This document shows positions 33,129-43,588 of a DNA stretch of 64,000 bases, piece after piece. Position 1 is the first letter of the stretch; each line of letters opens with the position of its first letter. The notes below the pieces were generated by a model. That model did no database searches. It was not told the DNA's origin and was given only the letters and a program-made list of their open reading frames with translations. The translations under genes were made by a program, and so were the position numbers. Location: contig NZ_CALUYL010000002.1 in the NCBI RefSeq assembly GCF_944324995.1, positions 1 to 64,000 on the forward strand, written 5' to 3'. The DNA is from an uncultured Mailhella sp. GTDB lineage: Bacteria; Desulfobacterota; Desulfovibrionia; Desulfovibrionales; Desulfovibrionaceae.

Positions 33129-34271
33129 CTACACCGCCGCGTTGATGAGCAGATTGTCTCTGTGGATGACTTCAGGGTAGTGCGCATCGCCGAGCGCGGC
33201 CGCGACTTCCACGCGGCGCAGGCCCTTGATGCGGTCCAGATCTTCCGAAGAATAGTTGCTCAGGCCGACGCCGATGTGATGCTCTCCGCACACGACGCGC
33301 ACGAGCGCTCCGGGTTCAAAGCTGCCTTCCACGGCAATCACGCCGCCGGGAAGCAGGCTTCCGCCCTTCTCTTCCAGAGCGCGGGCCGCGCCTTCGTCCA
33401 CCACAACGGTGCCCTGCGGCTCGGACTGATAGGCCATCCAGTACTTGCGGCGCGACACTGCCTGTTCTCCGGGGCACACCCATGTGCCCACATGCTCCCC
33501 GGCAAAGGCCCGGTCGAGAATGTCGGGGCGACGCCCGGGAAGAATGAGCGTGGGCACGCCGAGCTGCGCCGCGCGGCGGGCCGCCATGAGCTTGGAGCGC
33601 ATGCCGCCGGTTCCCACACTGGTCTTGGCTCCGCAGAGCGATTCGATGTCCAGAGAGGCGATGTCCTCAATGCTGTCGAGGAAGGGAGCGGTTTCGCCCT
33701 GCGCAACGCTTGCGGGATTGACGGCCATCACGCCGTCCGCGCTGGTGAGATTGATGTAGAGATCCCCTTCCACAAGATTGAGAAGAAGACTCGCAAGCTG
33801 ATCGTTGTCGCCGAACTTCAGCTCCTGCACGGCCACGGTGTCGTTTTCGTTGACAATGGGAACCACGCCCCAGTCGAGCAGATTCATGAACGTGTTGCGG
33901 GCGTTGAGAAAGCGGGTGCGGCTGCGCAGATCGTCCCTCGTGAGCAGCACCTGCGCGCACAAAAGTCCCTGCGCGGCAAAGGCGTGTTCGTACTCGCGCA
34001 TGAGGCAGCCCTGACCGATGGCGGCCAGCGCCTGCTTGCCGGAAAGACCTTCCACCGTGCGTCCGCGATCCGGAAGCGCCGTTCTGCCCGCGGCCACCGC
34101 GCCGGAACTGACCAGACACACGCGCCTGCCCTGACGCGCCAGACGGGCGAGCTGCTCCACCAGATTGTACAACACGGAAAGATGCAGTCCTTCCACCGTG
34201 GTGAGCACGGCGCTGCCCACCTTCACCACCAGCGTATGCGCCGAGGCCAGAGTCTTTTCACGGGTATCCAT
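33129..34271 (-). CDS. proB: Glutamate 5-kinase
   Basis: Phosphorylates L-glutamate in the first step of proline synthesis. The 380-residue protein has the amino acid kinase start VVKVGSAVLT, VSSGAVAAGR, KQALAAIGQG, VPIVNENDTV, FGDNDQLAS, VGTGGMRSKLMAA and a C-terminal PUA domain (about 285-375). The start is placed at 34271, where the ATG overlaps the obgE stop (TAATG). An in-frame ATG five codons upstream is possible. Co-transcribed with obgE. Confidence 0.95.
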   Translation of the reverse strand: MDTREKTLASAHTLVVKVGSAVLTTVEGLHLSVLYNLVEQLARLARQGRRVCLVSSGAVAAGRTALPDRGRTVEGLSGKQALAAIGQGCLMREYEHAFAAQGLLCAQVLLTRDDLRSRTRFLNARNTFMNLLDWGVVPIVNENDTVAVQELKFGDNDQLASLLLNLVEGDLYINLTSADGVMAVNPASVAQGETAPFLDSIEDIASLDIESLCGAKTSVGTGGMRSKLMAARRAAQLGVPTLILPGRRPDILDRAFAGEHVGTWVCPGEQAVSRRKYWMAYQSEPQGTVVVDEGAARALEEKGGSLLPGGVIAVEGSFEPGALVRVVCGEHHIGVGLSNYSSEDLDRIKGLRRVEVAAALGDAHYPEVIHRDNLLINAAV

Positions 34272-35374
34272 TATTCGCGCGTCCATATCACTTCGATATC
34301 GGGGAATTCCTCGTCCACCACCACTTCGTCCTGATAATGGACAAGCGGATCATTGAAGTCCAGCTCGTCGCGCAGTTTCCACATGCGCTCGACAAGCTCC
34401 TCAAGACCTATCTGCTCGCGCGCGGAAATGAACACGATGTCACGACCGTCGGCTTTGGCGCGGGCCTTGACGGCATCCAGTTCTTCCGGCGTGCGCAGGT
34501 CGATCTTGTTGACCACTTCTATCTGACGACGCAGCGCAAGCTCGGGATCAAAGCGGGAAAGCTCGTCGTTGATGAGATCAAAGCCTTCCCACGGATTGTC
34601 GGCTTCGAGGTCCACGTCCTCCACGCTGAGAATATGCACCAGAAAACGCGTGCGCTCCACATGACGCAGGAAGCGGTCGCCGAGTCCCTGTCCGGTGTGC
34701 GCGCCTTCAATGAGACCGGGAATGTCGGCAATGACCATGCGTCTGTCCGGATCGCATTCGTCGATGAGCACGCCGAGATTGGGGGTCAGCGTGGTGAAGG
34801 GATAGGCGGCAATCTTGGGACGGGCCGCCGACACCCGGGACAGGAAGGTGGACTTGCCCGCATTGGGCAGACCGAGCAGACCGGCGTCGGCCAGAATCTT
34901 GAGTTCCAGGCGGAACGTCTTCTCTTCGCCGGGTTCGCCCTGCTGGGCAAAGCGCGGGGCGCGCATGGTGGACGACTTGAAATGTTCGTTGCCCTTGCCG
35001 CCGCGGCCGCCTGCGGCAAGAAGCACCAGCTTGTCCGGATCGGAAACGTCGGCAAAGAGCGCCTCGCCCTCGCCGGTGCGTTCGTAGAGCTGCGTGCCGG
35101 CGGGCAGTTCGATGACGAGATCTTCGCCCTTGTGGCCGTCGCACTGGCTGCCCATGCCGCCCTGACCGTTCTCGGCCTCGTAAATGCGCTTCAGACGGAA
35201 GTCGTACAGGCTGTAAAGCCTGGTGGAGGCCCGGGCGTACACGTTGCCGCCGTCGCCGCCGTTGCCGCCGTCGGGGCCGCCCTTGGCCACAAACTTTTCG
35301 CGGCGGAAGGAAACGCAGCCGTTGCCGCCCTTGCCCGCCTTCACCTGAATGGTGGCTTCATCCACAAATTTCAT
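34271..35374 (-). CDS. obgE: Obg family GTPase ObgE/CgtA
   Basis: Essential GTPase of large ribosomal subunit assembly and stress response. The 367 residues start with the Gly-rich Obg fold (KGGNGCVSFRREKF, GGPDGGNGGDGGNVY) and continue with the G domain: GLPNAGKST, DIPGLIEGAH, NKIDL, and VFISA. No long acidic tail as in some homologues. Downstream of rplU-rpmA, the usual arrangement, and overlaps proB by one nucleotide. Confidence 0.96.
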   Translation of the reverse strand: MKFVDEATIQVKAGKGGNGCVSFRREKFVAKGGPDGGNGGDGGNVYARASTRLYSLYDFRLKRIYEAENGQGGMGSQCDGHKGEDLVIELPAGTQLYERTGEGEALFADVSDPDKLVLLAAGGRGGKGNEHFKSSTMRAPRFAQQGEPGEEKTFRLELKILADAGLLGLPNAGKSTFLSRVSAARPKIAAYPFTTLTPNLGVLIDECDPDRRMVIADIPGLIEGAHTGQGLGDRFLRHVERTRFLVHILSVEDVDLEADNPWEGFDLINDELSRFDPELALRRQIEVVNKIDLRTPEELDAVKARAKADGRDIVFISAREQIGLEELVERMWKLRDELDFNDPLVHYQDEVVVDEEFPDIEVIWTRE

Positions 35375-35573
35375 ATGCTTTCCTCACGACTGGAGCGCAT
35401 GAACCGCAAAAGCACGGCCGCGCCGTGGAAATCCGACGCCAGACGCCTTTCCGTGCCGAACCTGCCGAAAGCGGCGACGGGCCCGAACATTGCGCAACAC
35501 GCGCCGGATTCAGAGTGGGGAGCCGGACAAGTCGCCGGATTCAGGCAGGGCCTGCTTCCCCGAACAAAGACGC

Positions 35574-35606
35574 AAAGGGCGAGAAGAGCCACAGCCCTTC
35601 TCGCCC
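35574..35606 (-). terminator. Hairpin between rpmA and obgE
   Basis: GGGCGAGAAG (35577-35586) and its complement (35597-35606) with a 10-nt loop. On the minus strand only TTT follows, so it may reduce, not stop, readthrough into obgE. Confidence 0.5.
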
Positions 35607-35628
35607 CAAAATCATACCGAAAGCGCGA

Positions 35629-35904
35629 TTACGCCGCGGCTTCCGCGGGCACGATGCTCACACGCTTGTGAACGCGACGCTTGCGGAGGAACTTTTCAAA
35701 CTTCACAACGCCGTCGCACTTGGCGAAAAGGGTGTAGTCGCGGCCCATGCCGACGTTGGCGCCGGGATAGACCACAGTGCCGAGCTGACGAACGATGATG
35801 TTGCCGGCAAGAACATGCTGGCCGCCGAAGCGCTTCACGCCTCTGCGCTGACCTTCACTGTCACGACCGTTGCGGGAGCTGCCGCCTGCTTTTTTATGTG
35901 CCAT
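35629..35904 (-). CDS. rpmA: 50S ribosomal protein L27
   Basis: 91 residues with the typical start [20 protein letters not shown], then [19 protein letters not shown] and [15 protein letters not shown]. No N-terminal cleavable extension. 33 nt after rplU in the usual rplU-rpmA-obgE order. Confidence 0.97.
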   Translation of the reverse strand: MAHKKAGGSSRNGRDSEGQRRGVKRFGGQHVLAGNIIVRQLGTVVYPGANVGMGRDYTLFAKCDGVVKFEKFLRKRRVHKRVSIVPAEAAA

Positions 35905-35937
35905 GATGAAACTCCTTGGAAAATAGCGGTACGCCCG

Positions 35938-36246
35938 TTAGGCGACGATACCGGTAACAGTAAGAACGGTGTATTCCTGACGATGACCCTGAGTGCGGCG
36001 TTCGGCCTTGCGGCGCTTGTGCTTGAACACCACGACCTTGTCGCCGAGAATGTGATCAACGACCTTGGCGGTCACCTTGGCGCCCTCCACGACGGGGGTG
36101 CCGATCTTGGCGCTTTCGCCGCCGATCATGAGCACGCGGTCGAGGGACACTTCGCTGTCCTTTTCAGCGTCCATGCGGTCGACAACAACCTTGTTGCCTT
36201 CCTGAACGCGGTACTGCTTGCCGAGCACTTCAACAATAGCGTACAT
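35938..36246 (-). CDS. rplU: 50S ribosomal protein L21
   Basis: 102 residues: MYAIVEVLGKQYRVQEG start, VVDHILGDKVVVFKHKRRK and HRQEYT motif of the L21 signature. Good GGAGG ribosome site. First gene of the ribosomal protein/obgE/proB series. Confidence 0.97.
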   Translation of the reverse strand: MYAIVEVLGKQYRVQEGNKVVVDRMDAEKDSEVSLDRVLMIGGESAKIGTPVVEGAKVTAKVVDHILGDKVVVFKHKRRKAERRTQGHRQEYTVLTVTGIVA

Positions 36247-37022
36247 TAAAACCTCCGAAAAACGGGTCAGAAATGAAGCCTGCTTCCCATACTACAGGTA
36301 AACCGGCGAACCGGAAGCCGACAATGCGGCGCACACTCCCTGAATGATGCTGGCAGGCATGACGACCTGTTCCCGTCAGTCGGTGCAGGTGCATCCTTCA
36401 AAAGAAGGACGACTTTTCCATTACAGGCAAGTGCATAGATGTCCTGTTCGGACATACGAAGGACGTTCATATCCCGTTTTTCTGCAAATGGCAAGTCATT
36501 TCCCCGCCTCCGGGAAATTTTTTGTTCCGGCGCTCCGGCCTTGCCGCCGCGCACCGTCCCGGCAGAGTTCAAGAATCGTCCTGCGCATGATCTGCGCGGA
36601 GCGAGCCTCGCCCATCAAAGATGTTCCGGGGAATGCGGGGGAATCTCGTCAGTCAAGGAGTCTCCGGGGCCGCGGGGGCAACCGGGGCGGCGACTGCGAA
36701 GGAGGCCGAAGCACACATGCCCTGCGCTCGGGGAGAAACCTGATCCAGCCTGTGCGTCACACTTTCGACGACGGCGCATGCCCCGCGCGCAGGGAGAATC
36801 GTCGGCAGGCCCGCCGCGCGCGTCACGGCCCCCTCTCCTGAGCAACGCTTCTCTTTTTGCCGGAAAACGGCAGCGAGAACCGCACGCCGCCCCCAGTTCA
36901 GGCGATGATTATTCGCCGCCCGTTCCGCCCTGCTCCGAGCGGCACAGGCCCGTGCTCGTGACTCCCGCCTGATCAATCTCCCGATCTGCTCAAGCGCTCA
37001 GGCCCGGACTGGCGTCGTTCTC
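36247..37022. other. Long intergenic region upstream of rplU
   Basis: About 780 nt with no convincing gene. A minus-strand frame at 36267-36572 gives an unrecognisable translation. The promoter of rplU must lie in the first 150 nt. I saw no RNA gene signature. Confidence 0.4.
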
Positions 37023-37045
37023 AAAAAAACGCGCGACGCCGCGTT
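37023..37045 (-). terminator. Terminator of the YkvA-like gene
   Basis: On the minus strand AACGCG - 6-nt loop - CGCGTT is followed by a run of T residues (plus A run at 37023-37029), 12 nt after the stop codon. Confidence 0.7.
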
Positions 37046-37056
37046 TCTGCCGGGCC

Positions 37057-37479
37057 CTATCCTTTTTTAAGCATCTTGTCCGCCGCGCCCAGCCAGCGCG
37101 CCAGTGCCGCGTCGGCCTTGGCTTTCGACGCATCGTCCACATACATGGCCACGGCCGCAAGCGCCGCCGCAAGAATGCCGATGTCGTCGGTAAAGCCGAA
37201 CACCGGAATCAGATCGGGCACGATGTCCGCAGGAAGAATCAGATAGCCCAGCGCGCCGAGAATGATGGCCCGCGTCTTTCCAGGCAGATCCTTGCGCTGC
37301 AGCGTGTAGTAAAGAATGAGCGCCGAGCGCAGCCCTTCCTTGCCTATGGTTCCGGCAAAACGCAGCAGCTTCGTGTGAAACGCTTCCTCGGAATAGGCCC
37401 GGCTGTACTTCTCGTCTGTCACCAGTTCCGGCTCCACCACTTTTCGCTCTTCATTTCGCTCTTCATCATGTTCCGTCAT
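37057..37479 (-). CDS. YkvA/DUF1232 family protein
   Basis: About 140 residues. The core matches DUF1232: TRAIILGALGYLILPADIVPDLIPVFGFTDDIGILAAALA, a short hydrophobic helical hairpin that may sit in the membrane. The start has three consecutive ATG codons after GGGAGAG; the third (37479) gives the best spacing. Function of the family is unknown. Downstream of groESL in a separate unit. Confidence 0.82.
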   Translation of the reverse strand: MTEHDEERNEERKVVEPELVTDEKYSRAYSEEAFHTKLLRFAGTIGKEGLRSALILYYTLQRKDLPGKTRAIILGALGYLILPADIVPDLIPVFGFTDDIGILAAALAAVAMYVDDASKAKADAALARWLGAADKMLKKG

Positions 37480-37702
37480 CATCATCTCTCCCGGCATAGG
37501 CTCAGGTTCTTTCCCGTATATTTAAATGTATGTCCGTTTCCGGCGCAGGGCAATCCCCGCGCCGCAGCGTCCGCTTTTACGCCCTGACCAGTGTGAAATC
37601 CCTGATGGCCTCCACGCGACATCCGGCCGACGCTGGCGCATCGCGCCTTTGCTGATGGCGGGCACTCCCCGCGCCGCAGCACGGCGAAAAGTCGCGGATA
37701 CG

Positions 37703-37735
37703 AAAAAGGGGAGCCGCCTACGCGGTTCCCCTTTT
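37703..37735 (-). terminator. Terminator after groEL
   Basis: On the minus strand AAGGGGAACCGC - 4-nt loop - GCGGCTCCCCTT is followed by TTTTT. An additional 8-bp hairpin (CGACGGGC, 37745-37764) lies between it and the groEL stop. Confidence 0.8.
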
Positions 37736-37773
37736 CTATCAGGCGCGACGGGCAAAAGCCCGTCGGAGCGTTT

Positions 37774-39408
<1,635 letters not shown>

Positions 39409-39444
39409 GATATGTTCTCCGGAAAAATAGGAAGTTGTACGAAG

Positions 39445-39726
39445 TTAGTCGAGAATGGCGAGGATATCTTCTTCGCGCATGATGATGTGATCGGCGCCGT
39501 TGACCTTGATTTCAGTGCCGGCGTACTTGGCGAACAGCACGATGTCACCGGGCTTCACTTCCATGGCGACGCGTTCGCCCTTGTCGTTCAGCTTGCCGGG
39601 GCCGCAGGCAATGACTTCGCCCTTGGAAGGCTTTTCCTTGGCGGCATCGGGGATGAACAGACCACCAGCGGTCTTTTCTTCGGATTCAAGGCGTTTCACG
39701 AGCACACGGTCATTCAGGGGTTTCAT
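39445..39726 (-). CDS. groES: Co-chaperonin GroES
   Basis: 93 residues starting [14 protein letters not shown], with [10 protein letters not shown], mobile loop, [17 protein letters not shown] and EDILAI. I chose 39726, which follows GGGAGGATATGGGTA; the frame extends 11 codons upstream without support. I saw no CIRCE inverted repeat (TTAGCACTC-N9-GAGTGCTAA) upstream, so HrcA control is not supported here. Confidence 0.97.
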   Translation of the reverse strand: MKPLNDRVLVKRLESEEKTAGGLFIPDAAKEKPSKGEVIACGPGKLNDKGERVAMEVKPGDIVLFAKYAGTEIKVNGADHIIMREEDILAILD

Positions 39727-40359
39727 TACCCATATCCTCCCAAAAAATTTTGTTGTCACTGATGGCGTTTCAGCGCTCCCGGCATGCGCCGGAAAAAGGA
39801 CAGGATAGAAGCGCTGATCGCATTGTCGCAGGAGAATTGCGCTCCCGGCGACGAACCATAAATAAGCCCGCTTTCGCAGTTGAAAAGGGGCAGAAACGAT
39901 TTTTTTTTGACTTTTTCTTGATCTGTAAATAAATATCTTTTAATTTCATTATATTACAAATAAAAATAAATTTGATTTTTCTTTGCGTCCGGCGCGTTTT
40001 CCTCACGTTTTCCGAACATTCCGCCGTATTTTCCGTCTTTTTCCGCGCCTGTTTTTCCCGGCTTTCTGCGCCCGCAGCGGCGAGAAAAACGCGCTTGTCC
40101 CCGTATTTTTCCGCGCCTCTCCCCCTTCGCGCCGAACGCTCCCTCCCCTTCGGCGCGCTTCTCCGCTTCCACCGCAATCGGCAGATTCAGGCAAGAATTA
40201 GAGAGAAACGGCACTGGCTTCCGGCGCTCGGCGAAACTATGCTGCTTCCGTGCGTCGGAGAGCTCAAGACTGCGCCGCCTTTTGCGGCAGCCATCCACCA
40301 TTTTTGCGGCAGCCTTTCAAGCTCCGTCCACGCAACACCATCAATTCCGGAGGGGAATC
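39727..40359. promoter_or_regulatory. Divergent groESL control region
   Basis: No gene is supported. Positions 39890-39990 are strongly AT-rich and should contain the groES promoter; a TATAAT box appears on the minus strand at 39953-39948. On the plus strand TTGACT (39907-39912) and TAAATA (39930-39935) are 17 nt apart, a possible promoter for the gene at 40360. From 40000 to 40340 I see only skewed, GC-rich DNA. Confidence 0.45.
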
Positions 40360-41109
40360 ATGAACGAATGCAAAGTGCGCGACGCCTGCGCCGCCGTTTC
40401 CGAATCCAGAGCCGATCTTGCCCGCAACAATCCCGACGTCGCCGCCATGCGCGCCCGTCTCGAACGCGACGCCTTTTCCCGTCAGGGCGCGCTTTCCACA
40501 ATCAAGAAGCATCTTGTGACGCTCTCCGCCCTCACGGCGCTGCGGGCCGTCAGCAACATCAGAGAAAAAACGGAAGCCGCGCTTGCGGACGGCGTTTCCC
40601 CTGTGCAGATCCGCGAAGCCGTGTATCAGTGCGCGCCCTATGCCGGATTTCCCGCCACGGAAGACGCCCTGCGGGAAGTCGATGCGGCGTTTTCCGCGCG
40701 CGGCATCGCCCTGCCGCTGGAAAATCAGGCCACGGTCACGGATGAAAACCGCTTTGAAAAGGGACTTGCCGTGCAGAAGGGCATTTTCGGCGACGTCATC
40801 GACGCCATGCACGCCTCCGCGCCCGAAGGCCAGAAGGCCATCATGGTGGATCATCTTTCCGCCTTCTGCTTCGGCGACATCTACACGCGCAACGGACTCG
40901 ATCTGAAAACCCGCGAACTGCTGACCTTCTCCATCATCAGCGCCCTCGGCGGATGCGAATCGCAGGTCAAAAGTCACGTGCAGGGCAACGCGAACGCAGG
41001 CAACGCCAAGCAGGAACTCATCGACGCTCTGGAAGTGTGTCTGCCGCTCATGGGCTTTCCCCGCACGCTGAACGCGCTCTCCTGCGTCAACGCGGTGATG
41101 CCCGACTGA
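40360..41109 (+). CDS. Tandem carboxymuconolactone decarboxylase-like (AhpD-fold) protein
   Basis: 249 residues with two CMD-like domains. The first (about 40-120) has LVTLSALTALRAVSNIREKTEAALADGVSPVQIREAVYQCAPYAGFPATEDAL; the second (about 150-245) has RELLTFSIISALGGCESQVKSHVQGNANAG and EVCLPLMGFPRTLNAL. The paired domains resemble CMD family oxidoreductases or decarboxylases that work in redox defence. No CxxC pair as in AhpD is seen, so peroxidase-reductase activity is unlikely. GGAGGGGA ribosome site. Substrate unknown. Confidence 0.8.
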   Translation: MNECKVRDACAAVSESRADLARNNPDVAAMRARLERDAFSRQGALSTIKKHLVTLSALTALRAVSNIREKTEAALADGVSPVQIREAVYQCAPYAGFPATEDALREVDAAFSARGIALPLENQATVTDENRFEKGLAVQKGIFGDVIDAMHASAPEGQKAIMVDHLSAFCFGDIYTRNGLDLKTRELLTFSIISALGGCESQVKSHVQGNANAGNAKQELIDALEVCLPLMGFPRTLNALSCVNAVMPD

Positions 41110-41134
41110 GAACGTCTCGCTGTCGGCGGAGGCC

Positions 41135-41163
41135 TTGACAGTTTTCTCCCTTGTTCTTTTAAT
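41135..41163 (+). promoter_or_regulatory. Sigma-70 promoter of the CBS-domain gene
   Basis: TTGACA (41135-41140), 17-nt spacer, TTTAAT (41158-41163), 54 nt before the start codon. Confidence 0.7.
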
Positions 41164-41216
41164 GGATACAACGCAAGGAGCGTTATACAGAAAAAGAACC
41201 TTGCTGGAGGAAACTT

Positions 41217-41669
41217 ATGAAGACTGCCGCCGACATCATGACAAAGAACCCCGTTACCGTCACTCGCGACACCACCCTGCGCGACGCGGCCCGGCTTCTG
41301 CTCGACGGGCATTTCAACGGACTTCCCGTGGTGGAGGACGACCGGCTCATCGGCATACTCACGCAGTCCGACCTCATTTCTCTGGACAAGAAGCTCGAAA
41401 CGCCGGGATACTTTCTGCTGCTCGGCGGCGCCATTCCCATGCAGATGCCGGGCAAATTCTCCCGTGAGCTGCGCCGCATGGCCGCAAGCACGGTGGGCGA
41501 GGTCATGAGCTCCGATCCGCACGCCATCACGCCGGCAACCACGGTGGACGAAATCGCCACGCTCATGGTGGAACAGCGCTACTACACCCTGCCGGTTCAG
41601 GAAAACGGACGTCTCGTGGGCGTGGTCGGCATGGAGGATCTGCTCAAGCGACTCGCCGCCGAAGAATGA
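41217..41669 (+). CDS. CBS domain-containing protein
   Basis: 150 residues made of two CBS motifs (about 7-60 and 88-148): IMTKNPVTVTRDTTLRDAARLLLDGHFNGLPVVED and VMSSDPHAITPATTVDEIATLMVEQRYYTLPV. CBS pairs bind adenosine nucleotides. GGAGGAAACTT ribosome site. Its stop overlaps the start of the next membrane-protein gene by 4 nt, so the two are co-translated and may work together. Confidence 0.9.
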   Translation: MKTAADIMTKNPVTVTRDTTLRDAARLLLDGHFNGLPVVEDDRLIGILTQSDLISLDKKLETPGYFLLLGGAIPMQMPGKFSRELRRMAASTVGEVMSSDPHAITPATTVDEIATLMVEQRYYTLPVQENGRLVGVVGMEDLLKRLAAEE

Positions 41670-42448
41670 TTCTCCGTTTCTTCGCCCTTTTCATGCTCAC
41701 TCTGGCAGCCATCCCCTCTGCGGGATGGCTGGTTCTCATCTGCGCCGATTTTCTCTCGCTGGACGACTGTCTTGCTCCGCAGCCCGGCTGGACGGCCTTT
41801 GCGCTCATCATCGCCCTCTCGCTGATTCTGCCGCCCGCGCTGCACGGCTGGCCGGATCACACGCGCCCCCTGCGCGACGTCGTGCGCGAAACGGCCCGCG
41901 CCATGCTGTTCTCCCTGTCCCTGTTCGCCGTGATCTTCTTCATCGGCGCAAGGCCGATCTTCCAGTGGTTCCGGGTGCCGGAACTCATGCTGCCCATGGC
42001 GGCGGCATTTCTGGCTCCGCTCATCTCCTGTCCGCTGCTCTACGTTTCCTACAAAATAGCCGTCGTTCTGCTTCCCCGTCCGGGCCCGTCCGACCCCAGG
42101 CCCCGCGCCATGCAGGCGTTCGGCGCGCTCTCGCTGATATTTCTCCTTGTGCTGATTGTCCATGCCTTCGTTCTCCCCGGCGCTCTTTCCATCGTCCATG
42201 CCGGCAGGCAGAACATGATCGCCGCGGCATGGCGCTTCTTTGCCCTGCGCCATGTGCTCGCCGTGTGCGGCAACGCGGGCTTTGCCCCGGCGTGGGGAGG
42301 CTGCTGCCTGATTTTTGTGCTGGACATGGCGCAGGCCGTGCCCGGAGCCGGAGCGGCGGAACTTGCGGTCATGGCCCTGCTTCTTGCGCTCATGGTCGCA
42401 AGCTGCGCCTGCCTGCTTCTGCCCTCCAGCAGGAAGTGGCTATGCTGA
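41666..42448 (+). CDS. Integral membrane protein of unknown function
   Basis: 260 residues with about seven hydrophobic segments, separated by short Arg/Pro loops. No catalytic motif is recognisable. Overlaps the CBS gene by 4 nt and the metallopeptidase gene by 7 nt, so all three are likely one operon. Function unknown. Confidence 0.7.
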   Translation: MILRFFALFMLTLAAIPSAGWLVLICADFLSLDDCLAPQPGWTAFALIIALSLILPPALHGWPDHTRPLRDVVRETARAMLFSLSLFAVIFFIGARPIFQWFRVPELMLPMAAAFLAPLISCPLLYVSYKIAVVLLPRPGPSDPRPRAMQAFGALSLIFLLVLIVHAFVLPGALSIVHAGRQNMIAAAWRFFALRHVLAVCGNAGFAPAWGGCCLIFVLDMAQAVPGAGAAELAVMALLLALMVASCACLLLPSSRKWLC

Positions 42449-43242
42449 CGCCCTTCCGCAAAAAACGTTCCTCCAGACAAAAAAACGCCAGGCGCATTCT
42501 CGAAGAGCAAAACGTCACCCTGCCCGACGCCGACCTTTCCTTTCTCTTTCAGCGCGACGGCTGCCGCACCCTGCGCATGACGGTTCGCGCCGACGGTTCG
42601 GTGCGCGTCAAGGCTCCGGCGTCGATCCCCTGGGAAAACGTGCTCGCCTTCGTGCGCTCCCGTCTGGACTGGGTGCGGGAAAAGCGCGCGTTTTTTGCCG
42701 AGCATCGAGGCGTGCCGGCTCCCGCGCGTGAAGGCTCCACGGCGCTCTACCTCGGCAGAGCGTTCACCCTGCGCCCGGTTCCCGCCCGGCGAAACGCCCG
42801 CGCACATTTTCTAGGAAATACGCTGGAACTGCCCTGTCTGCACCCCGGCCTCGACGACGAGGCCAGAGACCGCGCCGTGGAAAGGGCCTTTCTGCGCTGG
42901 AGGCTCGAGGCGGCAGGCCTGATGCTGGGCCGACGCCTGACCCGCCTGGATGAGCACGTCCGCAAGACGCTCGGCGACAGCGCCGCCGCGCATTCGCTCA
43001 CCGTGCGCAGCCTCAAACGCCGCTGGGGAAGCTGCTCGGTCCGGGGCGACATCACCCTTGCCGCCCAGCTTGTGGAAATGCCCCTGCCGCTCATCGACTA
43101 CGTGATCTGTCACGAACTGTGCCACCTGAGGGCCATGAATCACGGCCCCGCCTTTCATGCACTGCTCCGCACGCTGCTGCCCGACGCCGGAGAACGGGAA
43201 AAGCTCATCCGCATCTGGGGGCTGGAGCATCCGCGAACGTAG
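42442..43242 (+). CDS. YgjP-like M48-type metallopeptidase (DUF45)
   Basis: 266 residues. The C-terminal half has the DUF45 metalloprotease pattern RRWGSCSVRGDITLAAQLVEMPLPLIDYVICHELCHL, with zinc motif HELCH and a third ligand in MNHGPAFHALL. The N-terminal half holds the beta-rich domain RTLRMTVRADGSVRVKAPASIPWENVLAFVRSRLDWV. Start at 42442, overlapping the membrane gene. Natural substrates of this family are unknown. Confidence 0.85.
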   Translation: MLTPFRKKRSSRQKNARRILEEQNVTLPDADLSFLFQRDGCRTLRMTVRADGSVRVKAPASIPWENVLAFVRSRLDWVREKRAFFAEHRGVPAPAREGSTALYLGRAFTLRPVPARRNARAHFLGNTLELPCLHPGLDDEARDRAVERAFLRWRLEAAGLMLGRRLTRLDEHVRKTLGDSAAAHSLTVRSLKRRWGSCSVRGDITLAAQLVEMPLPLIDYVICHELCHLRAMNHGPAFHALLRTLLPDAGEREKLIRIWGLEHPRT

Positions 43243-43588
43243 CGCCCGCCAAAAGCCCGCCGTTCCTGCCCCGGAACGCAGCGTTGCCCCGCCATCTCAC
43301 GTCGTCCGGTCATGGTCCGACAAGTTCTCCGACGCCTCCGGATTTTCGGGCCTCTTTCGCGCGTCCTGTGCGGGAGCCTTCCGCGCGACCGCCGCAGACC
43401 CGGAAAGCATCGCGAAGGTCGAGCTTCCGCGCGCATCCGGCAGACCAGCAAAAGCCTCCCCCTGCGGGCGGAAAAATCTTGCGCGCAATGCCCCGCAACG
43501 CCTCTCTCCCATATTAACAAGCTCCGCCTTTCCGTGTAGTCTGACGGCAAAGCATTCTGTCACCTCTGCCATTTTCCGGAGACTCGCC

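Noticed and set aside
36267..36572. Possible small gene upstream of rplU on the minus strand
   Set aside because: No ribosome site and the translation has no pattern; more likely leader or non-coding DNA.
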